Source: Cupriavidus sp. UYMMa02A
GTDB lineage: Bacteria > Pseudomonadota > Gammaproteobacteria > Burkholderiales > Burkholderiaceae
Length of the DNA: 64,000 nucleotides
NCBI GenBank assembly: GCA_001725945.1
Contig: LRMT01000027.1
Coordinates: 1-64,000, forward strand
Direction of reading: 5' to 3'
Positions 11,736-21,340 of the stretch are shown piece by piece; positions within the stretch are counted from its first letter, which is position 1, and the number at the start of each line of letters is the position of its first letter. Both the position numbers and the translations under genes were made by a program. The notes beneath the pieces are model-generated. The model saw nothing but the letters and a program-made list of their open reading frames with translations, was not told where the DNA came from and did no database searches.

Positions 11736-12380
11736 TCAGGGCGCAGCCAGATTGAGAAAGGCCCTGCGGCCGCGCATGTTCTCGATGCGCGTCAGTAGTG
11801 TACGGAAATCCCCATCGTTGTCCACCGGATTGAAGTGCGCGGTGTCCACGATCAGTACCGGGGCCTCGTCGTAGCGATGGAACAGATCGCCGTAGGCCTC
11901 GGTCAGCCGCTGCAGGTGTTGCTCGTCGATGCCGGCAGCTTCGCCGGGCTCGCCGCGGCGCGCAATGCGCTCGCGCAGCAGGGACGGGGTGGCCTGAAGC
12001 ATGATCACGAGGTCTGTGCGCTGCGGTGGCAACTGCAACCGCGCGGCAATCGCGTCATAGAGGGCCAGCTCGTCCTCGGGCAGGTTCAGCGACGCGTACA
12101 GGCGGTCTCGGGCGATCAGGAAATTGCTCACCATGCGCTGGCCGGCGAGCAGCGCGTTCTGCCATTGCTGGAGCTGGTCGGCGCGCTTGTTCAGGCAGGC
12201 GAGCTGCATCGGCAGCGCATAGCGGGCCCGATCGCGGTGAAAGCGTTCCAGAAAGGGGTTGGTGCGTACGCCGTCGGGAAGTTCTGCCGCGTGCAGGGTA
12301 TGCGCGAGGCGCTGGGCCAGCGAGGTCTTGCCGGACCCGACGGGGCCTTCTACGACGATGCGGCGCAGGTGTTCGAGCAT
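11736..12380 (-). CDS. Deoxynucleoside kinase family protein
   Basis: 214 residues. The P-loop VEGPVGSGKTSLAQRL opens the protein; the family's LID-like arginine segment (RERIARRGEPGEAAGIDEQHLQRL) and the substrate-side motif ARDRLYASLNL (an -R-D-R-like catalytic strand) follow. The fold is that of the dNK/dGK/dCK family, which phosphorylates deoxynucleosides for salvage; the preferred base cannot be read. In many Burkholderiales genomes this gene lies between folK and panB, as here. It follows folK at 12421 by about 40 bases on the same strand. The frame is intact. Confidence 0.85.
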   Translation of the reverse strand: MLEHLRRIVVEGPVGSGKTSLAQRLAHTLHAAELPDGVRTNPFLERFHRDRARYALPMQLACLNKRADQLQQWQNALLAGQRMVSNFLIARDRLYASLNLPEDELALYDAIAARLQLPPQRTDLVIMLQATPSLLRERIARRGEPGEAAGIDEQHLQRLTEAYGDLFHRYDEAPVLIVDTAHFNPVDNDGDFRTLLTRIENMRGRRAFLNLAAP

Positions 12381-12420
12381 ATCGTTGCGTTGCCGGCGCG
12401 GGGCGAATCGCTCCGCCCGC

Positions 12421-12936
12421 TTAGTCCCTGCCGCCGGCCTGCGCGCGCAGGCACTTGCAGGTGGAGACCTTGTCGATGCGCTGGTTGCTGACGCCCGACA
12501 GGAAGTCGATGGCGGGACCGACGCCGGGAATGACCAGTTCGGGAGCCAGCTCGAGCAGCGGCACCAGCGTGAAGGCGCGCTCCGTGACCCGCGGATGCGG
12601 CACCGTCAGGTGCTCGTGGTTGTGCTGTTCATCCCCGAACACGAGCAGGTCGAGATCCAGCGTGCGCGGCGCGTTGCGGAACGGGCGTTCGCGGCCGAAC
12701 TGGTCTTCGATGTGGTGGCAGATGCGCAGGAGCTGCGCGGCGGTGAACGAGGTCTGCACCTTGACCACCGCGTTGTAGTAATCGTCGCCATCGGCATCGA
12801 CGGGCGCGGTCCGATACAGCGAGGACCGTGCCAGCACCGTGATGCCGACCTGCTGGGCCAGGCACACGATTGCGTCTTTCAGCGCCTGGCGGGCATCGCC
12901 CAGGTTGGCGCCGATGCCGATGAAGGCGAGTGTCAT
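12421..12936 (-). CDS. folK: 2-amino-4-hydroxy-6-hydroxymethyldihydropteridine diphosphokinase
   Basis: 171 residues. HPPK transfers pyrophosphate from ATP to the pterin alcohol in folate synthesis. Signatures are IGIGANLGDARQAL at the N-terminus, SSLYRTAPV, and RTLDLDLLVFGD with the two metal-binding Asp residues. The ATG at 12936 overlaps the pcnB stop codon (ATGA), giving tight coupling to pcnB, the usual arrangement in proteobacteria. The frame is intact. Confidence 0.96.
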   Translation of the reverse strand: MTLAFIGIGANLGDARQALKDAIVCLAQQVGITVLARSSLYRTAPVDADGDDYYNAVVKVQTSFTAAQLLRICHHIEDQFGRERPFRNAPRTLDLDLLVFGDEQHNHEHLTVPHPRVTERAFTLVPLLELAPELVIPGVGPAIDFLSGVSNQRIDKVSTCKCLRAQAGGRD

Positions 12937-14465
12937 TGATGTTCCTCCGGCTGGTCGCGGCCGGCATGTGCTTCCTGCCCCGCGTCCGTGTCGCTCCGCG
13001 AAGAAACTTTATCCGATTTCCGCGGACTGCGTCGGCGGCGCTTCTTGCGTGCCGGACCTTCGCCTTCGGATGCCGGGCCGGACGCCGGGCCGGATGACGG
13101 GCCGCGCGGCGAGCGCGCGGCGTCGATCAGTCCCTCGCGCTCGCCGGGGTCGGCGTCCTGGAAATCCTGCCACCAGCGGGACAGTTCCTCCGGCATCTCG
13201 CCGGACTGGCAGCGCAGGTGCAGGAAGTCGAAGCCGGCGCGGAAACGCGGCGATTCCAGCAGGCGGAACGGCATGCGGCCCACGCGCTTCTCGAAGCGCG
13301 GCTGCATGCCCCAGATGTCGCGCATGTCGGTGACAAAGCGGCGCTGGATCGCGAGCTGGCCGGTCTGCTTTTCCAGCACGGCGTCCATCGCGGCATTGAG
13401 CGCGGCGATCGGGTGCTCGCCGCGCCCGCGTTCGGCGTTCCAGTGCTGCAGCACGTGGTGCCACAGCAGCGCGGCGAACAGGAAGCCCGGCGATACCGGC
13501 TTGCCGGCCTGCACGCGGCGGTCGGTGTTGTCCAGCGCGAGCTGCACGAAGCGCTGGCCCATGGGCTGCTCCAGCGCCACGTCCAGCAGCGGCAGCAGGC
13601 CCTGGTGCAGGCCGGCCTTGCGCAGTTCCTGCAGCGATGCCCACGCGTGACCGGACATCAGCAGCTTGAGCATCTCGTCGAACAGGCGCGCGCTCGGCAC
13701 GTTGTGGATCAGCGTAGCCAGGCCCGCGATCGGCTCGCGCGTGGCCTCGTCGATGCCGAAGCCGGTCTTGGCCGCAAAACGCACCACACGCAGCATGCGG
13801 ATCGGGTCCTCGCGGTAGCGCAGGGTCGGGTCGCCGATCATGCGCAGCGTGCGCGCGCGGATGTCTTCCATGCCGTGATGGTAGTCATGCACGGTCTGCG
13901 CGGCCGGGTCGTAGTACATCGCGTTGATGGTGAAGTCGCGGCGCTCCGCGTCTTCGGCCTGCGAGCCCCATACGTTGTCGCGTAGCACCCGGCCCGAGGC
14001 GTCGATCGCGTGGGTCTTGCTGTCGAGCTCGGCGCGCTTCAGGCGGCGGCCTTCGGGCAGGGTTTCGCTGGCGATGGCGTCGACCAGCGCGCGGAAGGTC
14101 GAGACCTCGATGATCTCCTGCTCGCGCCCGCCGTAGAACGTCACGTGGACGATCTGGAAGCGTCGCCCGATGATGCGCGAGCGCCGGAACAGCGCCTGCA
14201 CCTGATCGGGCGTGGCGTTGGTCGCGACGTCGAAATCCTTGGGCTTGATGCCGAGCAGCAGGTCGCGCACCGCGCCGCCGACGATGAACGCCTGGTAGCC
14301 CGCCTGTTGCAGCGTGGAAGTGACTTTGACCGCATTGCGGGACAGCAGCGTCGGGTCGATGCGGTGTTCTTCCACGGTGACGATGCGCGGCGTGTGGGCG
14401 CGGCCGATGCGGCGCTGCTTGGGGCCGGGCTTGCCCAGCAGCCGGTTGATGAGTTTCTTGATCAC
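12933..14465 (-). CDS. pcnB: Poly(A) polymerase I
   Basis: About 510 residues. It adds poly(A) tails to RNA 3' ends and promotes RNA decay. The class II nucleotidyltransferase signature is clear: FIVGGAVRDLLLG near residue 64, then KPKDFDVATNATPDQV, RRDFTINAMYYDP, and the RNA-binding GDPTLRYREDPIRMLRVVRFAAK motif that separates PcnB from tRNA CCA-adding enzymes. The C-terminus is strongly basic (RKKRRRRSPRKSDK), also typical of PcnB. I start at GTG 14465 (MIKKLINRLLGKPGPKQRR) because it follows the HAD stop codon at once; a longer upstream reading is out-of-frame HAD sequence. The frame is intact. Confidence 0.95.
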   Translation of the reverse strand: MIKKLINRLLGKPGPKQRRIGRAHTPRIVTVEEHRIDPTLLSRNAVKVTSTLQQAGYQAFIVGGAVRDLLLGIKPKDFDVATNATPDQVQALFRRSRIIGRRFQIVHVTFYGGREQEIIEVSTFRALVDAIASETLPEGRRLKRAELDSKTHAIDASGRVLRDNVWGSQAEDAERRDFTINAMYYDPAAQTVHDYHHGMEDIRARTLRMIGDPTLRYREDPIRMLRVVRFAAKTGFGIDEATREPIAGLATLIHNVPSARLFDEMLKLLMSGHAWASLQELRKAGLHQGLLPLLDVALEQPMGQRFVQLALDNTDRRVQAGKPVSPGFLFAALLWHHVLQHWNAERGRGEHPIAALNAAMDAVLEKQTGQLAIQRRFVTDMRDIWGMQPRFEKRVGRMPFRLLESPRFRAGFDFLHLRCQSGEMPEELSRWWQDFQDADPGEREGLIDAARSPRGPSSGPASGPASEGEGPARKKRRRRSPRKSDKVSSRSDTDAGQEAHAGRDQPEEHQ

Positions 14466-14466
14466 G

Positions 14467-15140
14467 TCAGAACAGATCCATGATGCGCCAGCCCGCTGCG
14501 GCGGCATGCTGGCGCAGGCGATCGTCCGGGTTGGTGGCGATTGGCTCGCTGGCCTTTTCGAGCAGCGGCAGGTCGTTGGCCGAGTCGCTGTAGAAGTAGG
14601 TCGTGCCGAAGTCATCCCAGTGCGCGCTCTGGCTCTTCAGCCACGCGTCGACACGGGTAATCTTGCCTTCGCGGAAGCTCGGCACGCCGTTGACCTCGCC
14701 GGTGAACTGGCTGTCGGGCCTGCCGTCGACGGTCGCGGGCTCGGTCGCGATCAGGTGCTTGATGCCGAATGCCGTCACGATCGGCGCCGTGACGAAGCTG
14801 TTGGTTGCGGTCACCACGGCGCACAGTCGCCGGCTTCAATGTGCTTGTAGACCAGCGCGCGCGCCTGCGGCGTGATGACGGGGTCGATCACTTCGCGCAT
14901 GAAATGCTGGCGCAGGGTCTCCAGCCGGTCGCGCGGGTTGGCCGCCAGCGGCGCCAGCGCGAAACGCAGGAATTCCTGGATATCCAGGGTGCCTGCCTTG
15001 TAGTGGCCGTAGAACTCGTCGTTCTTGCGGCGATAGGAGTCCTCGTCGACAACGCCCTGGCGCACCAGGAAACGGCCCCATTCATGGTCGCTGTCGGTCG
15101 GGATCAGGGTATGGTCGAGATCAAAGAGTGCCAGATTCAT
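14467..15140 (-). CDS. HAD-superfamily IB phosphatase (SerB/phosphoserine-phosphatase-like); one frame break
   Basis: Corrected length is about 224 residues. HAD motif I is FDLDHTLIPTDSD (nucleophile Asp), motif II is VVTATNSF (the S/T-containing strand), and motif III/IV is YSDSANDLPLL. The IB-type cap suggests a phosphoserine-phosphatase-like or other small phosphoester substrate; the actual substrate is not known. One base is missing near 14825 (GACCTGTGC read as GACTGTGC on the coding strand). It is linked to pcnB with 1 base between stop and start, an arrangement conserved in Burkholderia and Ralstonia relatives. Confidence 0.85.
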
Positions 15141-15216
15141 GGGGCGCGATTTTACCTTAAGCGGGGTAGGCCGGTCGGTGCGGAGCCGCGCCGGGCAAGG
15201 AGTAGGCTGGTGGCGG

Positions 15217-15924
15217 TTATTCCCGGAACTCCGCGAACATTTCGCGCAGCAGGGGCAAGGTCACCGGGCGCTTGCGCTCCAGCGAGTAGGTGTCGAGCGC
15301 ATCGAGCAGCGCCATCAGGCTCGGCATGTCGCGGTAATGGCGCGTGACCAGCCAGTGCGTGATTTCCGGCGAGAGCTGCAGCCCGCGTTCGCGTGCCGCT
15401 TGCAGCACCGCGGACATCTTGTCCTCATCCGACAGCGGCTGGACCTGGTAGACCAGGCCCCAGCCGAGGCGGGTGCGCAGGTCTTCACGCACCGGCATGG
15501 CGCGCGGCGCCAGGCCACCGGCCACGACCAGTGCGGTGCGCACATGTGCGCGGACTTCGTTGTACAGCGAAAACACCGCAATCTGCCGCGCCTCGTCGAG
15601 CAATTCGACGTCATCGACCGTATAGAGCTGGCATGACGGGTCGAACAGGAAGTCCGACAGGGGGTGATGCGGGCTCAGATAGCGGCAGTTGATACCGGTC
15701 AGGGGCGTGGCCTCGCACACGGCATGCAGCAGGTGCGTGCGGCCGCAGCCGACTTCGCCCCACAGGTAGACCAGCCGGTCAATGGCGCGCTCCTGCGCGA
15801 CCGCAATCGGCAGGTCGTGCAGGCGTTGCACCGCCTCGCGGTTCGAGGCCACGACGAAATTGTCGAAGGTCGATGGCGGGGGACTGCCAAGCTCGAGTGA
15901 AAGTTGCTTGGGACGCGGGGACAT
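15217..15924 (-). CDS. hda: DnaA regulatory inactivator Hda
   Basis: 235 residues. Hda binds the DNA-loaded sliding clamp and triggers ATP hydrolysis by DnaA, preventing re-initiation. The clamp-binding peptide QLSLEL sits at residues 7-12, as in known Hda. An AAA+ fold follows, with a degenerate P-loop (WGEVGCGRTHLLHA) and a sensor/arginine-finger region (REDLRTRLGWGLVYQV). Length and the lack of a DnaA DNA-binding domain IV distinguish it from DnaA. The position between perM and a HAD phosphatase gene is conserved in betaproteobacteria. The frame is intact. Confidence 0.93.
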   Translation of the reverse strand: MSPRPKQLSLELGSPPPSTFDNFVVASNREAVQRLHDLPIAVAQERAIDRLVYLWGEVGCGRTHLLHAVCEATPLTGINCRYLSPHHPLSDFLFDPSCQLYTVDDVELLDEARQIAVFSLYNEVRAHVRTALVVAGGLAPRAMPVREDLRTRLGWGLVYQVQPLSDEDKMSAVLQAARERGLQLSPEITHWLVTRHYRDMPSLMALLDALDTYSLERKRPVTLPLLREMFAEFRE

Positions 15925-16025
15925 GACGTATGGCTAACTTGCGGAGGGCAGCTCGCGCGGTGCGCCTGGAATCGGCTCAAGCCGGCTATTGTCCGTCATT
16001 TTTCCGGTTATTTCCGTGATTTCCA

Positions 16026-17096
16026 TTACTTCCGATAGAGGTCGCTGGCCAGGTACACGCGGCGCAGCTGCCTGGCGCCGACCAGCAGCAGAGCGCAGGT
16101 CGGCAGCGCGAGCAGTACGCCGAAGAAGCCGAACAGCTGGCCAAATGCGAGCAGCGCGAAGATCACCACCAGCGGATGCAGCCCGATGCGCTCGCCGACC
16201 AGCCTCGGGGTCAGGTAGAAGCTCTCGATGAATTGGCCAAAGCCATATACGACCGCCACCGCCGCCAGCCCGTACCAGTCGCCGAACTGCAGCAGCGCGG
16301 CCAGGATGGCCAGCACCAGGCCGACGCCGAAGCCGATATACGGGATGAATACCGCCAGCCCCGTGAACACGCCCACGGGCACGCCGACGTCGAAGCCGGC
16401 AACGGTCAACCCGATCGAATAGATCGAGGCAAGAATCACCATCACCAGGATCTGGCCGCGCAGGTACTGCGACAGCAGCACGTCGGTTTCGCCGGTGAGT
16501 TCGCGCACGTGGGATACCCAGCGGCGCGGCACCAGGCTTTCGATCCGCCGCATCACCATGTGCCAGTCCATCATCAGGTAGAACATGACGATGGGGACGA
16601 TGAACAGCAGGCCAGCCACCTCGATCAGGGCCGACCCGGAGACCTTGGCGTAGTTCAGCAGCACCACCAGCAGATCTTCGGGACTGGCCGAGAACCGGTC
16701 GGACAGCATGCTGCGCAGGCCAGGGAAATCGAAGCGCACGCGCACGCCGAAGTCGGCGAGGCGCGGCGCCACCACGGCGTTGAGCTTTTTCAGCAGCGTC
16801 GGCAACTGCTCGCGGACCTGAGGGATTTCCCGCTGCAGCACGGCAATCAGCAGGAGCGCGAGCACCACGCCGACCACGGCCAGCAGCAGGATCATCACCG
16901 CTACGGCGACGGCGCGCGGTACGCGCCGGCGCGCCATCCAGTCGACGCCGGGCGTCAGGATATAGGCGAAGATGAACGCCAGCAGGAAGGGTGTGAGGAT
17001 CGGCGCCAGCGCGATGATGGCGGCGAACAGGCCCGCAGCGACCGCGATCCAGAGCAGGACGCGCTTGGTCTCATCGTTCAGCAGGGGAGCGTTCAT
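16026..17096 (-). CDS. AI-2E family transporter / PerM-like permease
   Basis: About 356 residues with 7-8 predicted membrane segments: VLLWIAVAAGLFAAIIALAP, ILTPFLLAFIFAYILTPGVD, a further pair before a long periplasmic-type loop, then the C-terminal group containing FIPYIGFGVGLVLAI, the most conserved part of the AI-2E/PerM family. Family members export small molecules or ions, and no substrate can be named. I start at ATG 17096 (MNAPLLNDETKRVLL); a longer in-frame start at 17225 runs through Arg/Ser-rich sequence next to the purM leader and is unlikely. The gene is divergent from purM and upstream of hda. Confidence 0.85.
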   Translation of the reverse strand: MNAPLLNDETKRVLLWIAVAAGLFAAIIALAPILTPFLLAFIFAYILTPGVDWMARRRVPRAVAVAVMILLLAVVGVVLALLLIAVLQREIPQVREQLPTLLKKLNAVVAPRLADFGVRVRFDFPGLRSMLSDRFSASPEDLLVVLLNYAKVSGSALIEVAGLLFIVPIVMFYLMMDWHMVMRRIESLVPRRWVSHVRELTGETDVLLSQYLRGQILVMVILASIYSIGLTVAGFDVGVPVGVFTGLAVFIPYIGFGVGLVLAILAALLQFGDWYGLAAVAVVYGFGQFIESFYLTPRLVGERIGLHPLVVIFALLAFGQLFGFFGVLLALPTCALLLVGARQLRRVYLASDLYRK

Positions 17097-17254
17097 CAAG
17101 TGGGGGCATGGGGCGGAACCAGCGAAACTGGAAGCCGGGCGCCTGTATCCGTTAAATCGCGATTCTACTGGACTCGCGCCCGCCCCCTGCCATTGCCGGG
17201 GCTGCCGGAGCGGCGAAGTCTCCACTTTATCTCCTCTGACACAAGCAGGTTCCC

Positions 17255-18305
<1,051 letters not shown>

Positions 18306-18342
18306 CACGTTGGTGTGCCGGCCGACTGGCCGGCGGTACATG

Positions 18343-18377
18343 GAACAAGGGCGCATGCATTGCATGCGCCCTTGTTC
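18343..18377. terminator. Perfect 17-base inverted repeat, bidirectional terminator
   Basis: The 17-base arms GAACAAGGGCGCATGCA and TGCATGCGCCCTTGTTC are perfect complements with a 1-base spacer. The element sits between the convergent purM and sterol desaturase genes. There is no long T-run on either side, but a stem this stable can stop transcription both ways. Confidence 0.7.
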
Positions 18378-18394
18378 ATTCCGGGTCACGCGAG

Positions 18395-19288
18395 TCAGCG
18401 GCTACCCGCGGCAGTAGCATCGACCGCGCCATCGTGGTCGTCATAAGCCTCTGCGCGGAACCGCAGCGCCGTGTGCTGTCGTCGCGACTGGCGCAGCGGA
18501 TAGAACATCTGCGCGGCCCAGTGTTCGGCGCCGAAGCGTCGATCATCCTCGAGTCCGACGCGCGCCGGATACTTGCGGGTGATGTGGGCCGTGCCGAACA
18601 GCACATCCCAGAAGAACAGCAGATTCCCGAAGTTGCCCTTGTAATGCCCGATGCCATCGGCATTGGTCAGCGCATGGTGCGCCCAGTGCGTAGCCGGCGT
18701 GGAAATGGTCCGCTCCACCACCCACATCAACGGGCGCAGCGCGCGGATCCGGTACAGCGGCTCATCCCAGCGCCATGCGCAGTGCGCTCCCAGGATCACC
18801 AGCATCTTGACCACGATATACACGCCGTAGACCTTGCCGAAGCCCAGGTACAGCAGCACCCCCGCGCTCCACAGCCCCGGCATCATCAGGTAGTAGAAGA
18901 AGTTGTTCCGGTACGTGATGCGAATGCTCATGTATGACGCCGAATGGTGCGCGCGATGCAGTGGCCACAGCCACGGCGTGTGCGAGGCGCGATGCCACCA
19001 GTATTGCGTCATGTCGTCGGCAACCAGCAGGATGGCGACCATGCTCCACCACGACAGGTGGGACCACGCGCCGCGCATGTCGGGCATGAGCCAGTTGCAC
19101 AGCCAGTTCGCGCCCAGCAGTGCAAGCGGCTGCGTCACGGCGATCAGGCTGACGAACATCAGCACTTCGAGCTTGGTGTCGTTGGCGTCGGCCCGCACGG
19201 TTTGCCGGTAGCGCCGCGTGCCGAATTCCATGACGGCGAAGCCAAGGATGATGCTGCCGATCAGCAGGTTCTGTAGCTGCAGGTTCAT
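18395..19288 (-). CDS. Sterol desaturase / fatty acid hydroxylase family membrane protein
   Basis: 297 residues with four or so membrane segments. The di-iron histidine clusters of the family are present: HRASH in WWHRASHTPWLWPLH, HRAHH in HRAHHSASYMS, and HWAHH in THWAHHALTNADG. Such proteins hydroxylate or desaturate lipids at the membrane; bacterial members act on fatty acids, hopanoids or ornithine lipids, and the substrate here is not known. It is divergent from a LysR regulator with about 110 bases between start codons, which suggests LysR control of this gene. The frame is intact. Confidence 0.88.
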   Translation of the reverse strand: MNLQLQNLLIGSIILGFAVMEFGTRRYRQTVRADANDTKLEVLMFVSLIAVTQPLALLGANWLCNWLMPDMRGAWSHLSWWSMVAILLVADDMTQYWWHRASHTPWLWPLHRAHHSASYMSIRITYRNNFFYYLMMPGLWSAGVLLYLGFGKVYGVYIVVKMLVILGAHCAWRWDEPLYRIRALRPLMWVVERTISTPATHWAHHALTNADGIGHYKGNFGNLLFFWDVLFGTAHITRKYPARVGLEDDRRFGAEHWAAQMFYPLRQSRRQHTALRFRAEAYDDHDGAVDATAAGSR

Positions 19289-19400
19289 TGCTCGGTGTCT
19301 CCGGTAATGCTTGTTGTGCGGACACTCTAGGTTGGCGTGACCGATGCGTCCAATGCATAATCCACATCATTCCAATGTGTCATACGCAATGAGATCTGCC

Positions 19401-20325
19401 ATGGACCTTCGCCGGCTCAGCCATGTCGTGGCGCTCGCCGATACCCAGCATTTCGCCCGCGCCGCGGCGCAGGTGCATCTGAGCCAGCCCGCCTTCAGCC
19501 GCAGCATCCAGGCTGCGGAAAACGATCTGGGCGTGCGCCTGTTCGAACGTGACGCCGGAGGCATCCGGCCGACACCGGCTGGCGAGTTCGTGCTCGAACG
19601 TGCCCGGCGGTTGCTGTTCGACGCGCGCTGCATGCAGCGCGATGTCGATCTCTACCTGGATAACCAGCTTGGCGACACGGCGTTCGGCGTCGGGCCGTTC
19701 CCGGCGGCGACGCTGATGCCGCGCGTGCTGTCGGAGCTGCGGCGCCTGCATCCGCAAGTCGCGTTGCGCGTCGAAGAGAGCAACTGGGTGCTGCTGCTCG
19801 AGCGCCTGCGCGCCGAGGACATCGAGTTCTTCGTCGCCGACGTGCGCGACTTGCCCGAGGACGCCGCGCTCGATGTCCGGCCGCTGCCGGCGCAGTCCGC
19901 GCGCTTTTGTCCGTGCGGGGCACCCGCTGGCTGGGACGTCATGCACGGTCGGGGCGGCGTGGGAATATGGCATCGCGACCGTCAAGGCGCCGCGCGCCGT
20001 GACGGCGGCGTTCGCCAGGGCGCTGGGATTGCCCGCCGGTCAGGAAGCCGCGCTGGCGCTCGAATGCGATGACTTCGCCGTGATCCGGGCGGTCACCTTG
20101 TCCACCGACATGGTGCTCGGCGCGACCGATGCCGCGGTGGAGGTGCAGGTGGCTTCCGGCGAACTGGTGCGGCTCGACGTCGAGGGTCTTCCCGCGCTGC
20201 ATGCCGGCATGGGTATCGTGAGCCTGCGCAATCGCACGCCTTCGCCGATGGCGGTGAAGGCGATCCGCTGCATCGAGCGGGTGGCGGGCGAGATCAACGG
20301 CGAGCGCACGGCGCCGCCGCGATAG
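19401..20325 (+). CDS. LysR-family transcriptional regulator; one frame break
   Basis: Corrected length is about 308 residues. The helix-turn-helix is at residues 3-62 (LSHVVALADTQHFARAAAQV, LSQPAFSRSIQAAENDLGVR) and the effector-binding domain follows. The frame change near 19902 is unusual for this window: it needs two missing bases or one extra, whereas other breaks need one missing base. Adding one GC unit to a GCGCGC run gives SARAFVRAGHPLAG and restores the frame. The start is ATG 19401, with ATG 19389 also possible. The gene is divergent from the sterol desaturase, its likely target. Confidence 0.82.
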
Positions 20326-20347
20326 GCGGGCTCAGCGCGGCGGTGCC

Positions 20348-21303
20348 TTACATACCGGCCAGGCGCGCGACCTCGTCGACATAGCCGGGCGCCAGGCAAT
20401 CGACGGATTGCCGCTCGGGCGTGCTGCGCAGCCACGTGATCTGCCGCTTGCAGAGCTGGCGCGTGGCCGCGATGCCGCGTTCGCGCATGGCCGCGTAGTC
20501 CGTATCGCCATCGAGGTATTCCCATACCTGCCGGTAGCCCACGCAGCGGATCGACGGCAGGCCCGGATGGAGATCGCCGCGCCTGCGCAGATGTTCGACT
20601 TCCTCGATAAAGCCGCCGGCCAGCATGGCGTCGTAGCGCGCGGCGATGCGCGCATGCAGCACGGTGCGGTCGGACGGCTCCAGCGCGATCACACGGTAGC
20701 GCTGGTCGGCCGCGCCGGTGAAGGTGCGGCCGTCCGCCTGCCGCGCCAGCAGTGCGGACATCGGCTGTCCCGACAGGCGGTGGATCTCCAGGGCGCGCTG
20801 AATGCGCTGCGCGTCGTTCGGCGCCAGCCGTGCTGCCGTGGCCGGGTCGACTTCCGCCAGCATCGCATGCAGCGCGGGCCAGCCGCGCTCTGCCGCCAGT
20901 TCGTCGAGCTCGGCGCGCACTGCGGCATCCGCCTGCGGCAGGTCGTTCAGGCCCTGGGTCAGCGCCTTGTAATACAGCATGGTGCCGCCCACGATCAGCG
21001 GCTGGCGTCCGCGCGCGCGGATCTCGCCGATCAGCGTTCGGCATCGGTGACGAACTGCGCGGCGGAGTAACTGTCGGCGGGATCGATGATGTCGATCAGG
21101 TGGTGCGGCACCGCGGCCAGTTCCTCGGGCGTGGGCTTGGCGGTGCCGATATCCATCTGGCGATAGACCAGCGCCGAGTCGAGGCTGATGATCTCGACCG
21201 GCGCCTGCTGCGCCAGCTTCAGCGCGGCCGCGGTCTTGCCCGAGGCGGTCGGGCCAAGCAGGCAGACAACGGGAGGATGTTCGGAAGAGGGCAAGGCGGA
21301 CAT
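20348..21303 (-). CDS. miaA: tRNA dimethylallyltransferase; one frame break
   Basis: Corrected length is about 318 residues. It transfers dimethylallyl to A37 of tRNAs reading UNN codons. Motifs: P-loop [73 protein letters not shown] and [10 protein letters not shown] near the C-terminus. A single base is missing near 21033: CAGGCGTTC reads CAGCGTTC on the plus strand, again a G lost in GGCG. miaA follows mutL on the same strand, a widely conserved pair. Confidence 0.95.
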
Positions 21304-21340
21304 CAGGACTTCAGCGAGGCGTGGGGCTGGGAGGGCAGGC

